Below, piece by piece: positions 1 to 12,545 of a stretch of DNA of 64,000 nt (positions are counted from its first letter, which is position 1; the number at the start of each line of letters is the position of its first letter). The stretch lies in NCBI GenBank assembly GCA_028015205.1, contig CM051513.1:45202841-45266840 (forward strand), written 5' to 3'. The DNA comes from Mytilisepta virgata (taxonomy: Eukaryota > Mollusca > Bivalvia > Mytilida > Mytilidae). The position numbers and the translations under genes were made by a program. The notes beneath the pieces were generated by a model. The model did not search any database, was not told the origin of the DNA, and was given only the letters and a program-made list of their open reading frames with translations.

Positions 1-413
1 AAATACTCCTGACATTTGACACTTCCCTTCACATTTAGCTTATAGTTTATAGTTTATTTTAAAAAAATAAGATGAATAAAAGTCTAATTTTCTTTTTAAA
101 AAAATAAACAAATACTGTTTCGCATGAGAGTTGTTTTTCCTTGTAAAATTGTTCATAGATCTTCTCCTCTGACAAGGGTTTTGGTTGAACAAGGAGGGAA
201 GAAGACCAAATTTTGTTTTTTCATGTCAACCCTGTACCCTGTACCTCCCAGACTGTATCTGCCACTGTAGCTTTATATTTGTATTCGTCGAAGTCTCCTT
301 TTAAAATACTTTACATTACACTTATGTAATGGTTTAGGATGAAAATTAATTGTAAAAAAGAAATGTAAATTATGCGGAAACAAAATTATTAATTTATCCA
401 TTTCTTTCTGCAG
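1..413 (+). other. Intron-like AT-rich sequence, no gene seen
   Basis: AT-rich sequence with poly-A and poly-T runs and no credible ORF. It ends in a pyrimidine-rich tract followed by CAG at 411-413, which looks like a 3' splice site for the exon that follows. It is probably the intron upstream of the OTU-containing exon; any earlier exon lies outside the window. Confidence 0.4.
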
Positions 414-1216
414 GAAAATCTAGATTCTTCTAATATTGATAAAGACAGAGAGCAGTGTTTTGTCCATATTTTGGAAAAACTCAAAACAGCTGCTTCATCA
501 AGTTTTTCATCATTAAAACTAGAAGCAGAAATTCAGCAACAACATATTTACAGATATACCCTGCCTAATATTAGCCAACCTTGTTCTTCCAAAATTGATA
601 GAACAAGATGTTTTATGTCAAGGGTTTTTGCCAATGAAAATTTATGGGGATTGAAATTGTTTATGCAGAACTGGATCAATGTACATTTTTGGCTCTGAAA
701 ATAAGCATATAGAACTCCGTGCACGGGTTGTTGTAGAGATTGCTCTTCAGAAGGACTGGTACCTTGTACAAGACAAGGGACAATATTCAGTATTTTCACA
801 CTCCAGCTTGCCATCAGATCCAAACTTATCAGATGGGTATGAACGTGCTACAAAGAAATTTGCAACTAAAGGAGAATGGGGAGAAATGTGGCACTTGATG
901 GCCTTGTCATCTTTTTTAGGATGTGATGTAGTATCTGTTTATCCAGATATGATAGGGACAGTTCGAGATCGGCATCTCTTCCATAGATAATTAAACCTCG
1001 CTTTAGAAGAAGTAACGACATTGTGAGGATAATGTGGACATCCTTTGCTACCAGTCAAAATATGACAGGTGGTGGTTACCAAATAATTTTGTTGCATGTA
1101 CTAAAGGGACCATTGAAGAAGCACAGCCGACAAGTCACCAGGAACCAGCAGGCCTAACACTCGCAGATTTCTTTTATCCAAAGTCCAGTGCAAAAAACAA
1201 TAGACAAAGGTTTAAG
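414..1216 (+). pseudogene. OTU/vertnin-like domain exon (degraded)
   Basis: The segment starts after a splice-acceptor-like CAG and ends at a donor-like GTTAGT (1217). Frame 1 downstream of about 586 reads through a region like the OTU cysteine-protease core of vertnin-type proteins: D-x-N-C-L-x-R, then GSENKHIELR and VVVEIALQKDWYL. The codon expected to be the glycine of the DGNC motif is TGA (652-654). A frame change near 1060-1070 is needed to reach WWLPNNFVAC, the other block typical of this family. The family fold is a papain-like deubiquitinase, although the vertnin OTU-like domain is not known to me to be active. A stop and at least two frame changes make this a pseudogene. The donor leaves phase 0, which matches the phase 0 start of the next exon at 1990. 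The assignment to a vertnin/OTU-like family is from remembered motifs, not a search. Confidence 0.55.
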
Positions 1217-1989
1217 GTTAGTATTCAATGTATGACATCCGTTTTACCTTAAACTAGAACATTTTTATTTAGGGGCCAGATGAGGCCCACCACGTGGTGA
1301 CAGATTTTCTTGTTGCATTGGAGACCCATTGTTGGCTTTCAGCTGTTATTTGCGCTTTGGTCAGTTTATTTTCCTAATGGAAGGGGGTAGGCTTAATTCT
1401 TATTCAATGTTTTTCTGATTTTTTTTTTATCAAATGAGAGAAATTAAAATTCACATTTTTCATGTTGGGGCCTTCCATAGTTTACTATATGTTACCACCA
1501 TACAGATTCAACTTGACTTTTCTATATGTGTATATATATATATTTAATTGGTCTCAAATTTAGACCAACAATGTTAGATTTTCAAATTCAGTTAAATATA
1601 TATATATTTATATAATTCGTTTAAACTTGTATATATTTATACATTTTGATTCTACCGCTTTGTCAAAGAATGATAATATTTCTTTTCTCAAGATGAAAAA
1701 AAGAATGGAAAATTGAATATTTGAGTGAATTCAAGGACCATGCTCTGCACAAAGTTATCAGAACGAAACAAAATATTAAATTGATCTGTAACTTGTCATG
1801 ATAAAACAATATATTAAAAAACAAATCAATAGTTTTTGCCAGATTGAGGGACAGACAGACAGGTGAACAAAGTGCACAGTCACATAGAGTCCTCTACACG
1901 GGATTTTAAATCAGATAATGTAATTTGATAAATTTAACCTAGATAATTTTGTTTAGACTAAATATAGCTTTTAAATCATATTGTTTCAG
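1217..1989 (+). other. Probable intron
   Basis: Bounded by GTTAGT at 1217 and a polypyrimidine-type TTGTTTCAG ending at 1989. AT-rich, with (TA)n runs near 1528-1610 and no coding signal. The flanking reading frames join in phase 0. Confidence 0.45.
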
Positions 1990-4900
1990 ATGAAGAATAC
2001 AAAACCATCGAACAGCACAATTACCACTGAACCTGTCCATAAACAAGACAAGCGTGAAAACCTAGTCTCAGCAAAGATCATTGAAGCTGACACAAGTACG
2101 AGCACAAATACATCAACAGTGAATTTAGAACCTATTCATAAACTGGATTTAGCTGACAGCTTAACTAAAGTAAAATCTGAACCAATTCTATCAATGAACC
2201 AGGAACCAAACAAATATTCATACACAAATATAGCCGCAATGGAACCAGAAATTATTCATAAAGATGATAAATCTGAAAATAGGGCAGAAGCAGTATGTGA
2301 AAAAGTCTCACAATTTGACACCAAACAAGACATTACTACAAATGTGACAGAGGGGACGACGGATATAGTCTGTGAACAGGATGAACCTGAAATCAGAACA
2401 GCCACAGGATCTGAACCTCTCAGTCATCCTGATACATCAAAAGAACCCGACTTTATAATAGATGGAAAACAACATTTTCACGAAGATTTACCTGAAAATT
2501 TGCTATACGAAAATGTAAGTTTTCAGTTTTACTACAAAATGGGACGATTGGTAGCTCTGAATGAAAGTCGAGATAAAACACGGTATTTAAATCCAATAGA
2601 AAAAGATAAAGAAAATGACAAAAAGGTTAAAAGAACTCTCCTTAATGAAACAATCATTAGTAAACTGGAACCTCTTCAGAAAAAAATGATGTGTGAAGTT
2701 AAACGTCTGAAAAGAGCTCATATATCAGCAATAATAGCTTCAGGAAGATATATATTAGATCATGGGCCTATTGTTAAGACACAGACTTTATGCAATGTTT
2801 TTTTTTAATGCCAAAGATAGTTATCAGGGTATTGAAGTAACTGTTAAAAGAAGGAAAATGTCTATTGAATTATTGGAAACTTTGTCAAAAAACTTACCAG
2901 TTATGCAGATATATATAAACAAAACAGCATATGTTATGGAATACAGGTCTGGCGATATTCAAGAATTTGTTGACACAGTTACTGAAGCTGTTAATTTTAG
3001 AGAAGTAGCAAACAGAAATTTAGAAGAAACACTCGACAGTTCACAGGACTATATGAAATTTGTTGACACTGTGCTAGACAGAAACATAATTAGATCTATT
3101 TTAGTGGAACTTTATTCTGTAAATTCTGTAAGTCATCTTGAAGGAGCCAAAAGTAAACAAACATTAAGGCGTGCACGAGATTCCTAGGAAAATGAAGACA
3201 TTCAAAGACCTTAAAAGAAACCTCATGACAGTGAGGAATGACATGAAAAACAATCAGCAGCAAAACCTACATAAGCGTTTAGTTTCTAAAATGAAAGCTA
3301 AAAAATTCAAAAGCAGAGCAAAAGGTGCAGGCAGACAAAAAGTTGCAGACAAGTTTCCACAGCTGGCAGAGGTTTTAGAACTCGCATTTGGAGAAGGCTC
3401 AAAAATACATCCAAGGCTTACCTCAGACACCAGATACATAAATCCTGATCTTGCCCTGACAATGGCAGAAGCTAGAAAAATTCTACTAACGGCTGCATCC
3501 GACAAAATTCCAAATATAGCCTTGTCTACCTGCTACACAAATACTGAAAACTACCGTAAGAATTCAAGGCAAGCACTCCGCCACCATATCGATCAAGATG
3601 TAAATGCTAAGATATCTTTAAGAAAACTTCCACGTGTAGGCATGATGGAAGAGAGGGTGAATGCTCATTACTGCCGGGCAAACGTTAACTTTCATTTAGA
3701 TATGGCAGCTAATGATAAAGATGACTGCTTGGTGGATGCCAAAGATGCAAAAGGTGTAATATGTGCAGATATCGACCCTGTACAAAACATTGGAAAAAGC
3801 TGGAAAAAAGACAATCGACTAGATCACCAATTTGATCAGTCGAGAACGAATGCGTGTACACCAATGACCCATCTTTTTCTCCAGTCAATAACTTCTGATG
3901 CTATCATCCACTCTGACAATCTAACATTAATGAACGTTGTAAGGACAGGGCAACCAGTTACATTAGTAAACATATCCTTCTTCGAGCCAGAGACAATTTT
4001 TAGGTGTTTTAATGAACTTTTTCTTCTGCTTTCCATTCCAGCATTAGATAAGTTTTTCAGAAATCCTTCAACGCATACATTGAAGGAAAAATGGATTTTT
4101 GTAGTAGATAATGGACCATCTGAGGCACCAGCAAGTACACTTGTAAGAATGCTCTTGGTTAGACTTTTAAATTTCATGAACTTAGAAAAGGTCACACAAA
4201 TCTCCTTTGAAAAATTGAATTCCAAAGATAATCCTGCAGAGAGACCACATACTGCTGAAAATTTGGTTCTTAGTAGACATGGTCCATTTAAATCTAAAGA
4301 GCTTTTCATCCATAAAAATTCAAAACCTGGATCTTCTGACCACCTCGAAAACATGGAAGCCATGGCAAGAGATGTTATTGGATGCTTGAGATCAGCTAAA
4401 TTTGGAAGCATCCAGTTTTTTTGCTTTCGAGGAATTCAAGACCAATTCATATTTAATGACGAAACAAGCTTGAGGAATTTTCTTAAACTTTCTGAACAAG
4501 CCAAGGACAACTGCCATACAGAATATACAACAACAGATTGTCCTCTATTAACAGATATTTGTCATGCATGGGAGTTGCAAAGAGAATTTAACGGCAATTA
4601 TTTGGACGACTATAATCATTTGTCAAATTCAGTTGACGATTATATCAGGACTGCATGGTTGACAGAATATTCTGCAACCATATTTTCACGTAATAACAAC
4701 TTATAATATAGATATGTCAAAGAGCCCTTTCCTGATTATATTCGATGGCTCTCTAGCAATGGCGAATTACACTACATGTGTTATGAGCCAAGACAGGCTG
4801 TTCCATTTGGTGAATGGGATTCTGAAGAACAATTCCTTCCAACCCGTATTTTGAACCTTATTAGTGAACTTTTTGTTGACATTCCCGAGTCTGTCCTTGA

Positions 4901-5868
4901 TTCTGTCTCTCTACTGACATGGCTAACTCCTGATCAAGTGCAAAATGAGCTGGTAAAGATGTCAGAGAAAATGTCAAGTCAGCTCAAAAATGAAGAAATA
5001 AAAGAAAGATGGAAAACACATGACTTATTCAAGAAAACTGTTGCAGAACTACAGAATGAAGCAAAACAGCTAAATATTCCAAATGCCATGAAAAGTTCAA
5101 AAACAGAGTTGGTTGAAAATATTGCTCAAAGTAAAGCCTTAACAGTTCCACCAGATGTAGATACTTATGATGGAAGTTTAAGTGACATTTCAATGGATTT
5201 GAACAGTCTAACCAATCTAAGAATATTTCAGTTAAAAAGTATTTTGAAATACCACAATTTAAACTATCGTGGCACAAAAGATGAGCTTGTAATGCAAGTA
5301 TTCCTTCTGAGACACAAGCGTTCATATATGATAGTTGAATCAGTTGTCAGTCAGTAAGATAACAAAATCGGGAGAAATAGCAGTCAGTCTTATAATTTGG
5401 CAAAGGAGGCATTATAATGAATTAAAACATTTGCATCGACAAAGGCAATGCTCTGTTTTTAAATCTTCCAAGACAAAATCCATTATTGCAGTTCCTGAGC
5501 ATATTACAGAGGAAAACTTGCATGAAGCTTTTGATCCTTTTTTTGACTGGTTAGACAACGTGTTGAAATCAAAACAGGAAATTGACCAGGAGAGGCAAAT
5601 GGAAACAAAACACAATACCGATAAACCCGATCCTTATGAACAGTGCAAGGAGACTGGAGCCAAACTTAAAGTGTATTGGTCACGTGGAGAAATTGGAACA
5701 TTTAATTGGGACATTGGTTGGTATGTTGCCAGTGTAGTTTCCTATGACGATGCTTTTGATAGTTTGGATATTGAATATCAAAAGGAACCTGGTTGTGCGT
5801 ATTCAGTGGATTACACACCAAATTTGAATGGAAAATTAAAGTTTATTTCATCCTTATTTTATTCCTAG
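1990..5868 (+). pseudogene. DDE-transposase-like / SAP / Tudor-like protein (degraded, copy 1)
   Basis: This is one long exon whose frame changes about 2.80 kb (T-run), about 3.18 kb and about 5.35 kb, with an in-frame TAA at 4704-4706. In order: a hydrophilic Thr/Glu/Lys-rich N-terminal part (1990-2500); a basic region; a block resembling an RNase H-fold DDE transposase (3171-4706); two SAP-like motifs (about 5029-5124 and 5218-5316, the second with LKSILKYHNLNYRGTKDEL); and a C-terminal SH3/Tudor-like block (5659-5848, VYWSRGEIG then GWYVASVVSYD). Candidate catalytic residues are an Asp in ADIDPVQNIGKSW (about 3770), Asp at 4107 (VVDNGPSE) and Glu at 4239 (NPAERPHTAEN), with 43 residues between the last two. 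SAP domains bind DNA. A second copy of the C-terminal half lies at 41080-41858. It may be a transposon gene or a domesticated relative. I do not recognise a named superfamily for the whole architecture. Confidence 0.6.
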
Positions 5869-6827
5869 ACAAACAGTACACGGTTTAATCTATGTTGCAT
5901 TTTATGATATATGTACATGTAAGAAATTTCTGTAAAACTTAGTGTTTATATGTTTTTTTTTTATATAAAAGGACCAATATGAACGTACATTTTTGTGCTA
6001 AATATCCTTTTTTCTTTTACCAAATTTTTTTTTTTTATTTTTAATTCTGTTTTAATATATATATATATATATACATATATCATTATATGATACGTCAAGT
6101 GGTTAAATGAAATTGGATATCTTGCATTAAAACATATTATTAATCAAACACTCCTTCTGAATAATTTGTTTAAAACTATCATCCTGCATTAATCATAATA
6201 ATTCCCTGTATATATATTTAAAGTACACCAATTGGCTAAATTATCAGGCTATCCCCAGCATAGATTTTGATGATTAATTCATAGAAGTTAGGGACATTAA
6301 GTACACAACCTGTCTCTTAAAAGATTGGTACAAAATTATATATCACATCCTCAACCGCATCATTTCAATTAGATAAGGATAAAAATAGTGAAACCAGCTG
6401 AATCTCATAAGACCAATTAATATGTTTAGATTGTGGTCACTTCACATGTTCACAGATGGTTTTGGGGCATTAACTTAGAACATGAAAAATATTAAGTAAA
6501 TTTAGGAGATTTGTGTAAAAAGTGAATGTATGATTAAACCATTAAAATTGTAAAAATACAAAAAGATTGATTGAAAAAGTGGTCAAATCATAATACAGAT
6601 AGAGTTCTATCTAAACATGATAAAAGATTAGTGAATAAAATTTAAAAAATAAGTTTTTTTACACAATGCTTTTTGTACATAATTTTGAAACAATTAGTTT
6701 TAAAAATTAAATCCTATGTTTGCTAGAATACATAGTGTTTGTGTTATTTCTTGTTTACTCAAGGTAGGAACTAAAACATGTGTTTAATAGCATATGATTT
6801 AGAATTTCTACAATAACAAAAACAAGT
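5869..6827. other. AT-rich spacer
   Basis: The first part is probably the 3' untranslated region of the gene above. It contains T-runs and a (TA)n run near 6055-6080. I see no ORF or repeat structure of note. Confidence 0.3.
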
Positions 6828-9163
6828 GGCTCTCAAGAGCCTGAATCGCTCACCTGGCAAACAATGACTATAAACTAAATTAATATATTAATGTTTTTTT
6901 GTAAATTAAACTGAGTATTTAAGGTCACATAAAATGCTGAAAATACCTTTAAAAGCCTTTCAAGAACCTCTGGAAAGAAATGGGCATGAGTTCTCCCTAT
7001 GCTTGATTAAGATACAGTCATGGTCAATCTGATGATTCACAATACAAAATACAAGCTTTAATTCATCTTCAAATACAAGAATAAATCTTTTGGTCTATAT
7101 GTTGTCTTCGTTTTTAAAATGTTTGAAAGAAGTTATGTAAAAATTGTGGGTTAAGGCTTTTTATTGTAGTTGAAAAGGAAATATTGCAGGAACAATCATG
7201 CTAAGTTTCATCCAAATCCCCCTAGTAGTTTCAGAGGAGAAGATGTTTGAAAATTTGTTAACAACGATGATGACAGACACCAAGTGATGGCAATTAAAAG
7301 CTCACATATTATGAAGTTTAATCATTGTTATACAACATTCTCATCATCACCATTCACTAAGGATACCATGTTTACTTTAAAAACCAAATATTGTTGAAAT
7401 CCGAGCAAGTGTAAAAAATGGCGGGAAAATGGCAGCCATTTTAAAAATGGCCGTCCAAAACAAACTTTCATCATCACCATTCAACTCGGGATACCATGTT
7501 TGCCATCAAAGTAGCTTTCATCTTCATTTTATTTCTATAATTCAGGAAAAAAGAGCAAAAAACAGCATTTTGACTCCTATGTTCTATTTTTAGTAAGGGC
7601 AGACATGTTTTTCGACCAATCAAAAATCCAAGCATTAACTTTTTGCAGGATACCCTAAGGAACAATCTTACCAAGTTTCATTTGATTTTGAATAGTAGTT
7701 TCAGAGAAGAAGATTTTTGAAATAATAACATAAAAAAAAGCCAAAAATGTCAAAAAGGGCAATAACTCTAACATCAGTTGACAGATTTTCACGAAAATCA
7801 GCACACAGGTAGCTCTCATCATGCTGAACACTTTCAACCTGCCAGAATTTGCCGTAACCTGATGATTTTTGAGATACTTGCGAAAAACTGTTGTTTGACC
7901 CCTATGTTCTATTTTTAGTAAAAGTGGCCATGTTTTTCGACGGATCAAAAATCGAAGCATAAACTTTGTGCAGGATACCCTAAGGAACAATCATGCTAAG
8001 TTTTGTCCAAATCCATTCAGTAGTTTCAGAGGAGAAGATTTTTGAAATAATAACATAAAAACAAATTTACACGCAATCAAAAGCTTTTTTCATTTTCTAC
8101 AGTTTGCCATCTATAAGGCATCAACAGTTATTTTGACATTTAAGGGACAAAACTTTAACTCCTAAAGGGCTCATTTAAACATTTTGCAAACTAAGGGAAA
8201 TGCTGTGAAAATGGTCAATTTTGATGTTCTAAGGGGAATAACTCCTAAAAGGAATGATCATACAACTTAATAAGTACAAATTTCAAAAAAAAATCAAGAA
8301 AAAGGGCAATAACTCCTACATGGGTGGTTACATCTTCTTCAAAATTTCAAAGCAGGTAGATCTTGAGGTGTTGAACACTTTAGCTTCCCATCAGAATTTT
8401 GATATCTGTCACCATTTTTGAGTTATTTGCAAAAAACTGCAATTTACCCCTATGTTCTATTTTTACCCATGGCAGCCATGTTTTTTTACAAATAAAAAAT
8501 CCAAACGATAGTTTAGTAGCACTCATGCCAAGGAACAACTACACTAAGTTTGGTTGCAATTAAACTTATGGTGTAAGAGGAGTTAACGATTTTATTACAA
8601 TGAATAAAGACTACAAAAATGGTCAATTTTGACGATCTAAGGGGAATAACTCCTAAAAGGAACGAACCTACAACTTCAATCCTGTTACAAATTTTGTAGA
8701 TCTTTGTGTGCCTAACAATATGAAATTTAAATTTTTCAAATTTCCTTTATAGTATCCAAGATATTGAGCTTAATAAGTGCAAAATTTGGAAAAAATGCAT
8801 AAAAAGGGCAATAACTCCTACATGGGTCGTTGGATCTCCTTCAAAATTTCAGGGCAGGTAGATCTTGAGGTGCTGAACACTTTTACCCATGCCAGAATTT
8901 TGATATCTCTTATGGTTTTTGAGTTATTTGCAAAACACTGCAATTTACCCCTATGTTCTATTTTTAGCCATGACGGCAATGTTTTTTTACGAATCAAAAA
9001 TCCAAACGATAGATTTGTAGCACCCATACCAATTAATAACTGTACCAAGTTTGGTTGCAGTTGGACTTATGGTGTTGGAGGAGTTAACGTTTGAAAAAGT
9101 TAACGGACGACGGACGGACGACGGACGCCAAGTGATGGCAATAGCTCACGGGTCAGGTGAGCT
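6828..9163 (+). mobile_element. Dispersed element family E1, near-complete copy (E1a)
   Basis: The left end carries a 14 bp palindrome GGCTCTCAAGAGCC followed by TGAATCGCTCACCTGG. The right end carries a GGACGACGGACG-type minisatellite, then AGTGATGGCAATAGCTCAC and GGTCAGGTGAGCT, an imperfect hairpin. Related ends recur at 10407, 31197-31227, 31760, 33893, 35658 and 56215. The interior contains diverged modules, each with the motif AAGTTT..CCAAATCC..AGTAGTTTCAGAGGAGAAG. There is no transposase, so this is a non-autonomous element. Hairpin ends plus internal tandem modules resemble the pearl/HINE class of bivalve Helentron-related elements (inference). Confidence 0.6.
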
Positions 9164-10017
9164 AAAAAACAGGTTACATATCAGAACACAGCTCAAAGGG
9201 TGCATTGTAAATAAATTGACACTATTCCAGTCCAATAAGTGACCATCACTAGAATTATAGGCTCCTGGAGATTTTAATAAAGGTCACAAGTGTCTGAAAC
9301 TAATTAGATGTTGGAAGCTTTTGATGTGGTAAAACATCAGTTGTAAATGTATTCAATAGTGGTCAAATCAATTATTTCTATTAATTTTCCCATGCATTCC
9401 TACCAGTTGTTAATCAGCTGTTTGTGCTTTAAATCCTTTTTTGTTACATTTTCACAAAATTAACATTTAAAAATATGTGATAATGAAACCCTTTATATTA
9501 ATATCCTAAAAAAAGTTTTATAGAAAATGGCAATATTATGGCTATATACTATAGGGTTATTATTTGTTCATAAATACATTTAAAATGTTTTCAAGACAGA
9601 TGTATACAACAAAAAACTACAACAGGCTTGGATATGACCAGTGTGGAACAATTCAGACATGTCACATATAAACCAATATCCAAATTGAAATACATAACAA
9701 TAAATAAAAAACAAATGTGAAAATTAAGCCACTAAAATTACAGGCTCTTAACTTGGGACATACATGTATATGCAGCAAGGTTAAAAAAAAGTATGTGCTG
9801 GATCCAAATTCCCTAGTGATAGTGTATATGTGTGCAATGAGAAGATATACACTGATTAACATATTGGCTAACAAGTTCATGTCATGGATTTGGTTGTGCT
9901 TGACTTTTAAACATCCTTTTATTAGTAATAGCTGCTTGTTACTTACTAAGTAATTTCCTTCTTTTTTTTTTTGCATATTTAGAATGAAAGAAATAAATTC
10001 CAGACAAAAAAATAAAA
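9164..10017. other. No recognisable feature
   Basis: AT-rich intergenic or intronic DNA. Short ORFs on both strands here overlap each other and show no family resemblance. Confidence 0.3.
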
Positions 10018-10206
10018 CTGATGTCTTCCATAGGTATTGCTTCTAATCTTTACACTCAAATTTCCAGTCATATTGACAGCATCATGAAAACAATTCCAGT
10101 ATATTTAAGTTATCTAAAGTGTTTAAAATCTGGAATTCCAGAAAATTTTTATAATAGTAAAAAATACTTCCATGGAATTTTGTTAACATCTGATGTCTTC
10201 CATAGG
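10018..10206. repeat. 155 bp segment between 17 bp direct repeats
   Basis: CTGATGTCTTCCATAGG occurs at 10018-10034 and again at 10190-10206 without mismatch. The repeats could be a target-site duplication around a short insertion, or a local tandem duplication. The enclosed sequence has no recognisable element ends. Confidence 0.5.
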
Positions 10207-10220
10207 GGCGGGGGACAGAA

Positions 10221-10400
10221 TATTTCTGGAATAGCACTTTAGTGTTTTTGAACCGTCAAAATAAGTGTAAATCTCACCGGGCTGCTCCATTTAGAGTTAT
10301 GGGACCGCACCGAGTCAAAAGATATCACAGAAGCTACAGTAGCTAGATAAATATGCATTTTAGTTATCACTTGACAACATGAAACCAACGCCTTGAACAA
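10221..10400 (+). repeat. Short dispersed repeat E5, copy 1
   Basis: It runs from TATTTCTGGAATAGC to CGCCTTGAACAA and contains GTCAAAAGATAT, then TTTTAGTTATCACTTGACAA. A shortened second copy lies at 52754-52878. It has no coding capacity and abuts the left end of an E1 fragment. Confidence 0.55.
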
Positions 10401-10406
10401 ACCAGA

Positions 10407-10700
10407 GGCTCTAGAGAGCCTGTAATCGCTCACCTGGCAAACTGGAAATATGCTGTGTTAAGTGTGATGTTTCTTTGTCAACAATTTGGTACATGACTGT
10501 AAATGAGTATTTCATCATAACACAAAATTGATCAGGACTAATTTTACAAATCTGGTAAAGGACCATCTGCGTAACATTTCTGCCAAGTTTGGTTGAAATC
10601 TGTTCAGTGGTTTCAGAAAAGAAGATGATAATGTGGAGATTCAAATATGGTCCAATGTAAACTAAGTTTTGTCATGGCGGCCATTTGGAATTTCCAACTG
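10407..10700 (+). mobile_element. Element E1, left-end fragment (E1b)
   Basis: Starts with the family palindrome GGCTCTAGAGAGCC and TGTAATCGCTCACCTGG. It contains the shared motif CAAGTTTGGTTGAAATCTG, TTCAGTGGTTTCAG and a GGCGGCCATTTGG box. It stops near 10700, so the right part is missing. Confidence 0.6.
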
Positions 10701-12030
10701 GCACCAATTTCTTTTGAGTTCTCTTGTGAGGTCTATACTTATTGTAGACTTATTTTTGTTGTGTGGTTTTCTTTATCAATTTCAAGTTATCTGATTTTGT
10801 TTTAGTTGTACTTTTGTACCTCTGTCCCAGGTTTGCTGTTTCCTGTTTATACCTTTTAATTAATTTTTAATAGACTAGGTCGATTGTGTTGCTTATTAAA
10901 CACTATTGTCTTGGGAGCATTTTAGAGCTTATTTAGGGGTTTGGATTTTTTTTTATTTCTTGAAAGCTGTATGGTGACCTGTAAAACTTTAATATAATTT
11001 TTTTTTTGCTTTCTGTTTTTTGATGGATGGCTGTCTCATTGACAATCATACATGAGTCCATTTTTTCATATTAGTCCAGTCAAAATAAATTTTAACCTTG
11101 AACTAATTGCAACAGACGGTAGTTAAGTTTTAATCTGTAGTATTATATCCATAATAGTCACAGAAAAAAGTCTTTTTGCATGCATTATTTCAGTGGTGAT
11201 TTTTATCTGGTGAATGTTGACATGGAAATTAGTTATTTTCTTCTGTTGCAATTAGTTTGAGGTAAGGGTCAAATTTTTGATAGAATCACTGGACTATATT
11301 TGTCATATGATATATACAAGTTTGCAACCTTTATTCACTATATGAGCATCTTTTCAAGGTATAGAAATCAAAGCAGTAATAACATTTTTATTTGTTTTAT
11401 TGAAATAACTTTCAGTTGTTGCTAATACACACATACTATGTACAGTTGTTTCATTCATGTTTTCTTTATAGTACAACAATAAACCAGAGAGCATACTGTT
11501 AGAAAAAAACCTGAAATCTAATGTAAATGATTTTAAATTTTGTAGTAATTTTATTTCTATTTAGAAAGTTTAAACTTTTTCCAAACCATAGAATTGTTTG
11601 TGAAGTTAAGTTTTACAAAGTTGTCCTCTTTAAGTATCCAAGTTTAATATATGTAGCAAATGTTTGGCATATAATTCTAATGATTGTCTAATTACTTTTA
11701 AAAAACAACAAATGATTTTAAATTGTCTTGTTGTTTCAAGATATAATTTGACAATTGTTTTGGGTTTTTATTGTTTACATGTACATTTATATAAAAATGT
11801 ACATAAAAATTATTACAATTATCAGAATTTTAAACTGCTACATCTTTGTCACTGCAAATTATAATAGAATAAACTGATAATACATGTAGATGCTAAACAA
11901 TGATTCTGGTTGTCTGCAGTTTAATGGATTAAAAAAAACACAAGTTGCCATTCCATCGCAAGTTTGTATAATAGAAATACATATAGAATAATAAAAAAAA
12001 TCCTTGTTTTCATTAAAATGTGACCTTCCA
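10701..12030. other. Retroelement 3'-flank-like sequence, then AT-rich DNA
   Basis: The segment about 10955-11080 (TGTATGGTGACCTGTAAAAC, then GTCTCATTGACAATCATAC) resembles 35565-35660 (CCGTACGGTGACCTATAAGT, then GTCTCATTGGCAATCATACC), so it is a dispersed repeat, probably the 3' end of a retroelement. The rest (11080-12030) is AT-rich without gene signals. Confidence 0.4.
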
Positions 12031-12330
12031 TGAAAGAAATACAGAAAATCTGTATAATCTGGTAGTGATGTCTTGTGATCACATGATGACTATGTAAAAA
12101 AACACGTCCCCCCCTCCCCCCAAAAAAAACAAAACCTTCAGACATAAACTAATAATTATTTATACATGTTTCTAATTCTATGAAAAAAATACAAAAAAAC
12201 TACAATCTGCTAGTGATGTCTTGTGGTCACATGATGACTATGTAAAAAAAAAAACACCTCTTCCCCCTCCCACATAAAAGAAACGTTCAGACATAAACTA
12301 ATAACTATTTACACATGTTTCTAATAGCAC
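12031..12330. repeat. Two tandem copies of a ~150 bp unit
   Basis: Copies start near 12031 and 12181. Each contains CTAGTGATGTCTTGTG or GGTAGTGATGTCTTGTG, TCACATGATGACTATGTAAA, a C-rich tract and CAGACATAAACTAATAA. The copies have diverged slightly, so the duplication is fairly recent. Confidence 0.65.
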
Positions 12331-12407
12331 ATATGCAGTTTGAAATAAAAATTACCGTTTCTTTGAACAGTATATCAACATGGAAGTAATCCTGCATGTG
12401 ATTTTAT

Positions 12408-12545
12408 TGTTGGTCATACATATGCAAGATTAAAGTTTGTCCAATAATTAAGCAAAACACACAAAACAAAAAATATTGTTGGTTAAACATATGCAAGCTT
12501 AAAGTTTGTCCAATAATTAAGCAAAACACACAAAACAAAATAAAA
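12408..12545. repeat. Two tandem copies of a ~69 bp unit
   Basis: TAAAGTTTGTCCAATAATTA and GCAAAACACACAAAACAAAA occur twice, about 69 bases apart, just downstream of the RPA-like gene on the minus strand. Confidence 0.65.

Noticed and set aside
3836..4411. 191-codon minus-strand ORF
   Set aside because: Antisense shadow of the DDE-like coding region, which has clear homologous conservation with the second copy in its C-terminal part and recognisable motifs on the plus strand.
7474..7990. Minus-strand ORFs repeated at 33174, 35696 and 36099 (RVSCKKLMLGFLIGRKTC-like)
   Set aside because: They recur only because the non-coding E1 element recurs. Lengths and frames vary between copies and no domain is visible.
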